64,000 bases of DNA from Campylobacter vicugnae (lineage in GTDB: Bacteria; Campylobacterota; Campylobacteria; Campylobacterales; Campylobacteraceae), in NCBI RefSeq assembly GCF_002139875.1, contig NZ_CP018793.1:1364001-1428000 (forward strand), given 5' to 3'. Numbering within the stretch: position 1 is the first letter of the stretch; every line of letters starts with the position of its first letter. This document shows positions 20,418 to 28,900 of the stretch, piece by piece. Both the position numbers and the translations under genes were made by a program. The notes beneath the pieces were generated by a model, which was given only the letters and a program-made list of their open reading frames with translations, was not told the DNA's origin and ran no database searches.

Positions 20418-20785
20418 TGGGACGTAATGTATATATTGCCTATTTTTTATGGATTTTTCTCCCCTATTTTAGCGTACATAGATTTTATTGCGGTAAAATT
20501 TTAAGTGCTGTTTTGCAACTTTTAATATTTTGGATTGGGAGTGCCACAGCAATATTTTTAGTTGGTTATATATTTTTGGGAATTTGGTTGATATGGTGGC
20601 TATTAGATGCCTTTTTTATTCATAAATGGATTGCTAGGATAAATGATATAGAATCCTTACAAAATAGCATAAGCAGTAGTAAAAATTTAGAAAATATAGA
20701 GACACTATACGAACTATATAAAAGTGGAGCTATAAGTTATGAAGAGTATCTTAGTAGAAAAGATTCTATTTTGAAAAATATTTAA
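20417..20785 (+). CDS. TM2-domain membrane protein with short C-terminal helix
   Basis: A 122-residue protein with the TM2 pattern: AYFLWIFLPYFSVHRFYCGK, then a second helix pair ending IWLIWWLLDAFFIHKWI (the family's W-x-x-D-x-F motif). The C-terminal part (ETLYELYKSGAISYEEYLSRK) looks like a SHOCT-type short domain. Function is not known for the family. The start overlaps the lspA stop by one base. Confidence 0.8.
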   Translation: MGRNVYIAYFLWIFLPYFSVHRFYCGKILSAVLQLLIFWIGSATAIFLVGYIFLGIWLIWWLLDAFFIHKWIARINDIESLQNSISSSKNLENIETLYELYKSGAISYEEYLSRKDSILKNI

Positions 20786-20835
20786 ATTTATTTACAAATC
20801 ATATGCTAAACTTGCAAAAAATTTAAGGAGAAGAT

Positions 20836-21282
20836 ATGGAATACGAAACCTATTTATGGGTAAAATGGCTACACTATGCTGCTTTTATATCGTGGATGGC
20901 AATGCTTTTTTATCTACCTAGACTATTTGTCTATCACGCTGAACATATAGCAAATAATGGCTTTTGCGATGTGGTTAAAATTCAAGAGTCCAAACTATTT
21001 CATGGAATTGGCTGGATTGCGATGATTATTACGATAGCTTCAGGATTATTTATCTTAATTGATGCTAAACCTGAGCTAATGAAGCAAGGGTATTTTCATA
21101 TGAAATTACTTTGTGCTGTGATTTTAGTGATTTATCACTTTAGTCTTGGGTATTTTATGAAACAATTTAAAGAAAATCGCTGCACAAAAAGCGGTAAATT
21201 CTTTAGAATGTATAATGAAGTCCCTACAATTATAATGTTTGTTATCCTATATGCTATGCTTGTAAAGGCAAATTTGGCATAA
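20836..21282 (+). CDS. hemJ: Protoporphyrinogen oxidase HemJ
   Basis: A 148-residue four-helix membrane protein of UPF0093/HemJ. KWLHYAAFISWMAMLFYLPR carries the conserved His, and FHMKLLCAVILVIYHFSLGY the conserved Lys and His implicated in haem binding or catalysis. It oxidises protoporphyrinogen IX. A ribosome site AAGGAG precedes the ATG. Position after glmM-lspA matches Campylobacter gene order. Confidence 0.9.
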   Translation: MEYETYLWVKWLHYAAFISWMAMLFYLPRLFVYHAEHIANNGFCDVVKIQESKLFHGIGWIAMIITIASGLFILIDAKPELMKQGYFHMKLLCAVILVIYHFSLGYFMKQFKENRCTKSGKFFRMYNEVPTIIMFVILYAMLVKANLA

Positions 21283-21289
21283 ATTTTTG

Positions 21290-21328
21290 AATTCAAGCCT
21301 AATTTTATTCAAATTTAAGGCTTGAATT
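21290..21328 (+). terminator. Hairpin after hemJ
   Basis: An 11-bp perfect inverted repeat (AATTCAAGCCT with AGGCTTGAATT, 17-base loop) begins 7 bases after the hemJ stop. It sits directly before the -10 of the tRNA genes, so it would end the hemJ transcript before the tRNA promoter. Confidence 0.55.
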
Positions 21329-21330
21329 TG

Positions 21331-21336
21331 TATAAT
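21331..21336 (+). promoter_or_regulatory. -10 element of the tRNA-Val/tRNA-Met pair
   Basis: A perfect TATAAT preceded by TTTG, 20 bases upstream of the first tRNA nucleotide. Confidence 0.5.
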
Positions 21337-21356
21337 CACAGTCTTTTAACCAATAA

Positions 21357-21432
21357 GGTTCTATAGCTCAGTTGGTAGAGCATCACCTTGACATGGTGGG
21401 GGTCACAGGTTCAAGTCCTGTTAGAGCCACCA
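21357..21432 (+). tRNA. tRNA-Val (GAC)
   Basis: A 76-nt cloverleaf with encoded CCA. Acceptor GGTTCTA pairs with TAGAGCC (one G-U). D arm AGCTCAGTTGG, anticodon GAC at 21390-21392 in a TTGACAT loop, and T arm ACAGGTTCAAGTCCTGT are all regular. Confidence 0.95.
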
Positions 21433-21447
21433 CGTTATCCTTATTGT

Positions 21448-21524
21448 GCCTCGGTAGCTCAGCTGGTTAGAGCGCTGGTCTCATAAGCCGGAGGTCGGGA
21501 GTTCAAGTCTCCCCCTAGGCACCA
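21448..21524 (+). tRNA. tRNA with CAU anticodon (elongator Met; integration target)
   Basis: A 77-nt cloverleaf with encoded CCA and anticodon CAT at 21482-21484 in the loop CTCATAA. D and T arms are regular. Acceptor pair 5-68 is C-U, a mismatch. It lacks initiator features. The same loop occurs in tRNA-Ile2 (lysidine), so that identity is not excluded. Its 3' 23 bases are the left attachment core of the prophage, whose integration rebuilt the 3' end. Confidence 0.9.
21502..21524. repeat. attL core
   Basis: Twenty-three bases at the 3' end of the CAU tRNA (T loop to CCA) identical to 58812-58834. The flanking bases differ at once on both sides, so the repeat length is exactly 23. Confidence 0.9.
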
Positions 21525-21643
21525 ATACCATATTTCAATACTTTTCTTAAACTTTCACAAATTATCAAAAAAGTCCTAAAAATCGGATTTTGGAAATAAT
21601 TTAAGCTTTTATTTGATATCATTTCATTTCACTTCTTTTCACC

Positions 21644-21671
21644 CAAAGGGTTAAGGAAAAGGTTAAGGATA
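21644..21671. repeat. Left integrase arm-type site
   Basis: A 28-base sequence identical to 58730-58757 in the same orientation. It contains two direct copies of GGTTAAGGA. It lies between attL and the integrase ATG, where integrase arm sites and its promoter normally are. Confidence 0.7.
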
Positions 21672-21699
21672 AGGAAGGAAATCCCAAAAGGAAAGAACA

Positions 21700-22896
21700 A
21701 TGAAAAATAAAAGATTTATAACAGACAGCCAACTAAAAGCTATCACCCTACCACTAGATACAAAAGAGCTAATAATCAAAGATGAGAGCACACCCAACCT
21801 AATAGTAAGAATTAGCCCACAAACAAAATCTTTTATTTTTAGGGCTAAAATAGATGGTAAGATGAAGCAATATAAAATAGGCCAATATCCGCTAATCTCA
21901 CTAGCCACCGCAAGGCAAGAAGCCATAAAATTAAAAGCCCAAATAACTCAAGATATTGACCCAACGCTAAAAGAGCTAACCTTCAACGAAGTAGCACAAA
22001 TGTGGCTAAAATACAAATCCAAACAAAATTTAGCAACTTTTCAAAAAATACAAGGCAGATTAAATAACCATATAATCCCAAAGCTAGGCAATATCAAAAT
22101 CCAAGATTTAAAGCGAGATAAGCTTATTAAATGCGTTTTAGAATTAGAATTAAAAGATAATAGGGGCGATGGATACGAGACTAAAACCAAGATTTTTGGG
22201 ATATTAAAAGATATTTTGAAATTTATAGCAATCCACGGATTAATTCACGACTATATAAGCCCATTAGCCGATTTAAATTTTAGTGATATTTGTAAAGATA
22301 AGCACACCACCACCCACCACCGCTACATACAAGAGCCAAAAAGGCTTAAAGAGTTTTTAGACGCTATTGAGAATTATAAAGGCAATATCCTAACAAAATA
22401 CGCCCTAAAAATGGGAGTTTATACAGCCCTAAGAAGCCAAACATTACGGACGCTAAAATGGGAATATATAGACTACACAAAAGAAATTATCAATATACCA
22501 AAAGAGCAGATGAAAACCAAAAAACCATTTATACTACCATTAACCAATCAAATCAAAGCGATATTAAAAGAATTAGAGCCCTATAAGCTAGGTAAATATC
22601 TATTTAGCATTAATGCTAATGTGATGAGCGATGGGACGCTAAGTAAGGCTATAAGAAAGATGGGCTTTAGAGATGATACGGATTTTCACGGATTAAGGGG
22701 GTTATTTTCTACAATTTGCAACGAACACACACAAGAGCACGGATTAAGCCCTGAAATTATAGAGCTATGTTTAGCCCACGCAGATACCAATCAAATAAGA
22801 AACGCCTATAATCACTCTGAAAGATTAAACGAAAAAACTCAATTAATGAAGTGGTATAATGATTATATAGATAAAATAAGAGATGAATTAAAATAG
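21700..22896 (+). CDS. Tyrosine site-specific integrase (P4-like)
   Basis: Inserts and excises the prophage at the tRNA. 398 residues with an N-terminal DUF4102-like arm-binding domain (FIFRAKIDGKMKQYKIGQYP), a central SAM-like domain and a catalytic domain. Catalytic residues are visible: Arg in YTALRSQTLRTLKW, Lys in the beta hairpin, H-x-x-R in DFHGLRGLF, the second His in CLAHAD and Tyr in RNAYNHSE. The gene points away from the tRNA and starts 175 bases inside attL. Confidence 0.95.
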   Translation: MKNKRFITDSQLKAITLPLDTKELIIKDESTPNLIVRISPQTKSFIFRAKIDGKMKQYKIGQYPLISLATARQEAIKLKAQITQDIDPTLKELTFNEVAQMWLKYKSKQNLATFQKIQGRLNNHIIPKLGNIKIQDLKRDKLIKCVLELELKDNRGDGYETKTKIFGILKDILKFIAIHGLIHDYISPLADLNFSDICKDKHTTTHHRYIQEPKRLKEFLDAIENYKGNILTKYALKMGVYTALRSQTLRTLKWEYIDYTKEIINIPKEQMKTKKPFILPLTNQIKAILKELEPYKLGKYLFSINANVMSDGTLSKAIRKMGFRDDTDFHGLRGLFSTICNEHTQEHGLSPEIIELCLAHADTNQIRNAYNHSERLNEKTQLMKWYNDYIDKIRDELK

Positions 22897-23006
22897 AAAA
22901 ATAGATAGTGATATTACTAAAAAAAGCTTAAAAGAAAATTATTTATTTAGCAATTTAAGAAATAGTATAATACAACTTATAAAATATTTAATTTAAGGCT
23001 AATATT

Positions 23007-23201
23007 ATGGATAACTTTCTTAACACAAAAGAGCTTAAAAAATTACTACACATAAAAGGCGACGCCACCATTTGGCGATATATTAAAGAAGGCAAAATCC
23101 CACAACCTACTATAAGCCTTAGCAAAAGCCATAGATTGTGGGATAAAAACGAGCTTTTAGCCCATTTAGTAGCTAAAAAAGATAATAGCTTAGCTAATTA
23201 G
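23007..23201 (+). CDS. AlpA-like DNA-binding protein (possible excisionase)
   Basis: A 64-residue protein with the AlpA/MerR-like winged helix: FLNTKELKKLLHIKGDATIWRY followed by IKEGKIPQPTISLSKSHRLW. Proteins of this kind next to tyrosine integrases act as recombination directionality factors or integrase activators. It follows int by 110 bases that include a TATAAT-type -10. Its end overlaps the converging late gene by 8 bases. Confidence 0.8.
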   Translation: MDNFLNTKELKKLLHIKGDATIWRYIKEGKIPQPTISLSKSHRLWDKNELLAHLVAKKDNSLAN

Positions 23202-25332
23202 AATATCTATCTTTTACACTTGGCAAATAAAGCAGTGTGCCACTTTGTAATCCTAAATCATAATCATCGCTGATATTATAATGCCTACGAATTATATACT
23301 CACTATTCATAGGTAGATAGTTGATTTGTGGCTTATCATCGTTTGTTGGCACTTCATCATCGCTAAATTCATTTGGCTTTCTAAACATATCTCTAGCGTC
23401 TGAATATGTTTTATAAGCACTGCTTAAAAGGTCTAGAGATTGATTTATTATTTGTGTAGTTGTTAGCCCCACAGGTTGAGATATGGCAATAGCTGTTAGT
23501 GGCGATATCATAGTATTACCGCTAGCATAAAGCCCAGAGCTAATACCAGCGTTCAATCCAAAGCCAGAAGTAACGGCACTATTACTCAAAGTCCCAGAGC
23601 TAAACATAATGCTAGAGTTAGAATTAAACATAACACTACTTGAAGTAGTTAGATTTGACCCAAGAGCCGACGCATTAGAAAAGCCAGTATTGGCATATAA
23701 AGCACTAGTTTGGCTTAAACCACCACTACTAGCAATTGATTTAGCCGATAGAGCCGACGCATTAGCAGCAGCGGTAGCAGGGACTTTCGCCCAAGCACTA
23801 CTAATCATTGTAGATATATTTATCACACCACCAACTAGACTAAATATCTTACCTACCTTAGCCATATGGGCACCCATAAGTCCTAGCCCACTCATAATAC
23901 TAAGAAACAGCCCAACACCGCTAAATATAGCCCCAGCCCAAGCTACATAAATTGCCCCAGCCCAAGTAAATGTATTCACCGCCCATTGAGCAGCAGGGAC
24001 ACCAGTATACCAAGTAACTATAAGAGCAAACACCGCAACAGCAAACCCCACCCATCCAGGGACGCCCTTGTCTTCTTTGATAAATAAAGCGTAGTGGTTG
24101 CTCCACTCTATATACCACTTCATCGCTCCACGAGTAGGCATATCATTATCAGTGTAAAAAGTCTCAGTCAAGAAAGCTCTTATGTCAATATTACTTATAT
24201 GATTACTTCTATCTATATTTGCTAAACCTTCTAAAATTCTCCCATCATTTAAAATAGCCTTACCACCATATGAGCCAACAGGATAGAGTGTATATTTCTT
24301 ATGGTTAGTTTGTATTGTTAATTTTAAATCATCGTAGTTATTGTGTGGTGGCTCCACTAGCATTTCACTCCAGTCGTGGTAAGTTCTCTTTCCATTGTCA
24401 TCTATGTCTGTTGGAAAAACTCTATAATTAAATGTTTGATAATCTAATATCTCTACCATTTTAAGATTATCCATTATATAGTTTATCGGTGTGTTGTTAG
24501 CATTCACAACTATAATAGTATGTTCTTTATCTCCATCACCGCCAGTTATTGTTTCTGTGCTAACCAGGTGCGTGGAATAACTAAATGAGCCGTTGCCTAA
24601 ACGCTTATTTATTTGTTTGCCGTTTTGCGTGGTTTGTTCGTATCTATTAGTGTGAAATGTATAATGATATATCATTGTTGCTTCATTATGGCTATAGCCA
24701 TAATAACGATACTCAGCCATTCTATTAACCTTATAAATTAAGCTATATCTTTTACCATCTACAAACTCTTTTGGATGATTGAATAATAGCACATAGCTAT
24801 TATCGTGTAAAAAATATCGTTGATAATCTAGATAATATAGTGGAGTTAAATTTGGTTCATCAGGGGCACTTTCACTTTTTCTTACTTCTACTGCAGTCGT
24901 CTCTGCTAGTATCAAAGAAGGTGCTTGCTCATCTGCATCTTTTACGCCAGAGCTAACAGCCCTTGGCATACATAATATTTCTACTTTATCGTGATATATA
25001 CCATCGCCAGGGTCTCCATTATAGTAGTTATATGGGCTTTGGCCTACGAAAAATTGATTAAGCCCTAATCTATTATGGTCGTTATAATCATATGGCATTG
25101 TAGAGCTAGATTTTATATTATAAGAGCGTATATAATAGACCATAGCTCTTAGAGTAGAATGATAGAAGTTATTGCTTCTTGTTCTTATCCTACCTTTTCT
25201 GATAAGTTGTTTATGTAAAAGCTCTACCATCTTATTAAATCCCTTATTTCTAGCTAAGATAAGGTCTTTAATCTGCTCTACATAAGCCTTTCCAGCAGGT
25301 CTCCATCCGCTTAGATATGTTTTTGTATTCAT
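23194..25332 (-). CDS. Large phage structural/ejection-type protein with membrane segments
   Basis: A 712-residue protein, last in the leftward late operon. Residues 1-400 are Tyr/Asn-rich and beta-like. A very hydrophobic stretch with Gly-rich helices follows at about residues 420-520 (GWVGFAVAVFALIVTWYTGV and similar), then an Ala/Ser-rich low-complexity region and a charged tail. No family recognised. Long membrane-capable segments in a late protein next to other ejection-like proteins suggest a virion protein that enters the host envelope during DNA entry, or a receptor-binding tail protein. It overlaps the preceding gene by one base (TAATG). Confidence 0.75.
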   Translation of the reverse strand: MNTKTYLSGWRPAGKAYVEQIKDLILARNKGFNKMVELLHKQLIRKGRIRTRSNNFYHSTLRAMVYYIRSYNIKSSSTMPYDYNDHNRLGLNQFFVGQSPYNYYNGDPGDGIYHDKVEILCMPRAVSSGVKDADEQAPSLILAETTAVEVRKSESAPDEPNLTPLYYLDYQRYFLHDNSYVLLFNHPKEFVDGKRYSLIYKVNRMAEYRYYGYSHNEATMIYHYTFHTNRYEQTTQNGKQINKRLGNGSFSYSTHLVSTETITGGDGDKEHTIIVVNANNTPINYIMDNLKMVEILDYQTFNYRVFPTDIDDNGKRTYHDWSEMLVEPPHNNYDDLKLTIQTNHKKYTLYPVGSYGGKAILNDGRILEGLANIDRSNHISNIDIRAFLTETFYTDNDMPTRGAMKWYIEWSNHYALFIKEDKGVPGWVGFAVAVFALIVTWYTGVPAAQWAVNTFTWAGAIYVAWAGAIFSGVGLFLSIMSGLGLMGAHMAKVGKIFSLVGGVINISTMISSAWAKVPATAAANASALSAKSIASSGGLSQTSALYANTGFSNASALGSNLTTSSSVMFNSNSSIMFSSGTLSNSAVTSGFGLNAGISSGLYASGNTMISPLTAIAISQPVGLTTTQIINQSLDLLSSAYKTYSDARDMFRKPNEFSDDEVPTNDDKPQINYLPMNSEYIIRRHYNISDDYDLGLQSGTLLYLPSVKDRYSN

Positions 25333-25832
25333 TAACTATTTGGCGTAATTTTATCTATTAAATCTATCATTTTGCTTGATAACTCACTAGGCACTGCTAC
25401 GCCACCACTAGCATATCCAAATACCGCATTTGTGATAATCTCTGCTTCTTTAATCCTTTGTTGGTCATCATAACTTGCTATCTCTCTTATAACGGCATTT
25501 TTCTTTTGTGCTTCGGTAGCTGTTTGTGCTGTTACAAGAGCCGTTCTTGCTTTATTAAACTCGATTTCAGCCTTAGACAACTCAAGTTGGCTTTTAGTTT
25601 GCTGTAAATTCAGAGCTATTTCAAGTGCTTTAGCGGTTAAATTCACCGCCATTGAACTCATTAGGTTAGATTGGATAGTTATCTTATCTTTTGGGGCTAA
25701 GCTCTTATCATTAAAGCTACTCTCTAGATACTTAATCGCCTTATCAAAGATGGAATTCTCGCTAATAATAGTCGCTTCTATCTGCTTATAATCACCCACT
25801 AACTTACTTGTATCTAAATCTAAATTTGCCAT
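25332..25832 (-). CDS. Coiled-coil phage virion protein, unknown
   Basis: A 166-residue, mainly helical protein with a long amphipathic stretch (ALEIALNLQQTKSQLELSKA ... FNKARTALVTAQT) typical of coiled coils, and a short Gly/Ala-rich segment near the C-terminus (FGYASGGVAVP). Position between the 1384-residue protein and the 712-residue protein suggests an internal virion or ejection component. No family recognised. Confidence 0.7.
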   Translation of the reverse strand: MANLDLDTSKLVGDYKQIEATIISENSIFDKAIKYLESSFNDKSLAPKDKITIQSNLMSSMAVNLTAKALEIALNLQQTKSQLELSKAEIEFNKARTALVTAQTATEAQKKNAVIREIASYDDQQRIKEAEIITNAVFGYASGGVAVPSELSSKMIDLIDKITPNS

Positions 25833-25867
25833 TTTTGTTCCTTATTTTTTGGTTTTACTATCTTTAT

Positions 25868-25904
25868 GTTCTTTTAACGCACGAATAAATCCGTGCTAAA
25901 GAAC
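25868..25904 (-). terminator. Strong two-part hairpin between late genes
   Basis: Outer stem GTTCTTT/AAAGAAC and inner stem GCACG/CGTGC with an 8-base loop. It lies in the only sizeable gap (111 bases) of the ejection operon. No clean T-run follows on the leftward transcript, so it may be an RNA-processing or stability element rather than a terminator. Confidence 0.4.
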
Positions 25905-25943
25905 CAAATACTAAAGTTATCTATCCGACTTTGCGGATTAAAT

Positions 25944-28900
25944 TTATGTTCTTTTAGCCTTATCATAAGCCTTATATAACTCATCTGGTGCTTGTGGTGC
26001 TATCTTATCAGCTTGTGATAGCCATTTGGCATATTGCCCTGCTTTTTGCTCTACTTTTTGGTCTTGACTTTTTATCTCTTTTGGGGTAGAATTTATCTTA
26101 GAGTTTAAAGGCGAATTCGTGCCTTTTGTAATAGGCTTAGCGGATATATCTAAGTCTTTCTCTAATCTTTCATATGCTGTAACTATCCATTTATTTGTTG
26201 GTTCTCCATAATAATTAGATTTTAACACTATTTTAGTATCATCGGTTATAATTTGTATAGCTTCGTTAGGTTTTTTAATTATCTCCCCATTTTTTATTAT
26301 ATCAGGCAATTTATTTATAAGTTCAATTGCCTTTTGCTTAGCCTCTTCCTTGCTTAGTCCTTGCTGCATATATTGATAAATGCGTTTGTCTAAGATATGA
26401 GCTAAGCCATAGCCCTTATGTTTTATAGCATCTGTTACTTCGCCCCATACTAAATCTATATCGCCTAGCTCTTCTCTCTCAAACGCTCCAGCCACTTGCC
26501 CTTGTCTTTGGGTTAAAAGCTTTTTGATAGCGTTTGCTCCATCGTGATAAAACTCTGCGTAATTAGTGCCAAATTCTTTAATAGGGCGTATATTTAGCTC
26601 TTGTTCTAATAACTGCCTTGCTTGGCTTATCTCATTTAAGGCATTTTTAGTATATGTATCACCCTGTAAAAATGAATAATAATTTTTGGCAAGTTCTAAA
26701 TCTGAGCTTGTTTTTTGTGGGCTTTTAACAATTTTTTCAAATTGATTAAGTAGATAATGCTCGTGTTTTAAGGCTTCTAATAGATTTTCATCATAGCCAT
26801 TGTTTGCTTTTTTATCGCCTTCAAGGACGCTAGGGGCTAATCTCTCTTGCTCCTTAATTTTGTGCCACCATCTTGATTTCATATCGGCGATATTATCGGC
26901 TAAATTTTGCCTAGTGCTTACAAACTCTCTTAATGATTTAATCAAATCTTGTTTTATCTCATCACTGAGCTTATAAGTCCCTTGTATAGCTTCGTTGCCA
27001 TCTACTAACTTATCCGCATAATTAGATTTTGGGGCTGGGTTTGTTATCTTATTTGGTGCTTTATTATAAAAGTAAAAATTTTTACCACTCTCTAAGCTTA
27101 ATATCATATCATTAGCCCTTCTTAGTGATGACTTATTTGTGAAGTGATAACCTTCGCCATAAGCGTCTATATATCTTAAAGTATTTGTAACCATATCTTT
27201 TATATACTCTACAACTTCGGCTTTATTCTCTTTTAAAAACTTTTGAAATTCGGCTTTACTTTGCGTTTTTTTGGCTCTTTCTATAAATCCTTTATGTCTT
27301 TTTAAGAATTGCTCATTTAAAGCTCGTGCTAAAAGACTTTTTCGGCTGTAGCCTAATTCATCTTTTTGTAATGCTTTACCTAGTGGCTCTTCATCTCTTA
27401 AAGGTAAATTTACTTTTAAATTCTTATCTTCTATCTCTTTTAATAGCGTTTCTACTTGCTCGTCTGATATATTTTTATCAATTTTTAGAATGTCAAATGT
27501 TGCTTGGGTTGGCTCTTGTGTTGTTTCTTTAGTTTTGGTTGTTTGTGTTGCCATTGGCTCTGATTTGGCTTGTGGCTCTTGTGTGGTTGGTTTAGCCGTG
27601 GTAACTTTTGGCTCTTGTGGTTTTGGAGCTTCTTTAGCCTTTTGTGCTTTTCTATGAGCTTTATATAACTCACTAGGTGCGTCTGCTGTTAGGTCTTTGG
27701 CTACTGTTTCAGCTTCTTTTATGCTTTGGTTTGGTATAGTTTGGGCATTGGCCGATGAAAAATGCTCTTTGCTGGTATTCATTCGCACCCCGAGCACTTG
27801 TTGCTTACGCTGAGATTTGGGTGTCTCAGCCATCGGCTCATTGTTTAAATTCTTTTTGTCTGCTTTAACTACTTGTTTTTCTATCTCTTTAACTGCTTCT
27901 TTAAACTCATTTAATAGATTTCTTGTTGGTGTTGGCAAGTTACCATCTGGGATATTATCTATATTTTTAATCGCTAGTTTAAAGTCGCCATTAGCATTTA
28001 GTATGGCTCTGTTTAAATGTAGTTTTAAAGCTTCGTTATTGCCTAATTTTGGGATTAGTGGCTTGATTTTTTCTATGATGAGATTAGCTTTCATCGTTTC
28101 GGCTCTTTTTAGTGGGTCGGTGCTTATACCTTGGCTCATACTTTTTGATTTTACTACCTTATTGCCTAAAGCGTTTAAAATATCGCTAGTGTTGTTTAAT
28201 AGTGCTTGTCTATTTAGGATTTGGCTCCTTAGCTCCTTAGCAAATTCACTCCCAAAATCTAAACTATTTAAACTTTGGTTTAAAGCTCTAAAATCCACTA
28301 CGCCATTAACGCTATTTTTTTCCATTAAGCCTTTAATTATATTAGCTTCTGCTATGGCTCTATCTTTGGCTCCTAGTGAGCTTAAAAAGTCATTTAGAGT
28401 AACGCCATTAATGTTATCATTGCTTTTTATCATAGCATTAAGGGCTTCTAGGCTTGTCTTTCCATCACGGCTAATTTGGCTCATTAAATTACTATCAACT
28501 ATATTTTTCATAGTAGCATAATCACCATTGGCACTTTTATATAAATTTATTAAATTCTCATCATTTTTTAAAGCTGTGTTAATCTCATTATCAATTAGAT
28601 TTTTAGCTTCGCTTAGTGCTTTTTGGTTTATAAAATCACTTGAGCTTTTAAAATCAGCTCTCATTATATAGCTTAATTGCTCGTTTATAGCATTTTTAGC
28701 ATTTAGTAGATTTTCTAGATTGCCACCACCATTTAAAGCATTAAAAACGCCCCTTGTGTTTATGTTTTGCGTATCACTTAAGATAGTGGCTAGATTGTCG
28801 TTTAAATCCTTAAAATCGCTTTGGTAATTTGAGTTTTTAATTAAAATATCTTTAGTATCTGCGTAGTCTTGCTTGACTTGATTAAAGCTATTTTTAAAGC

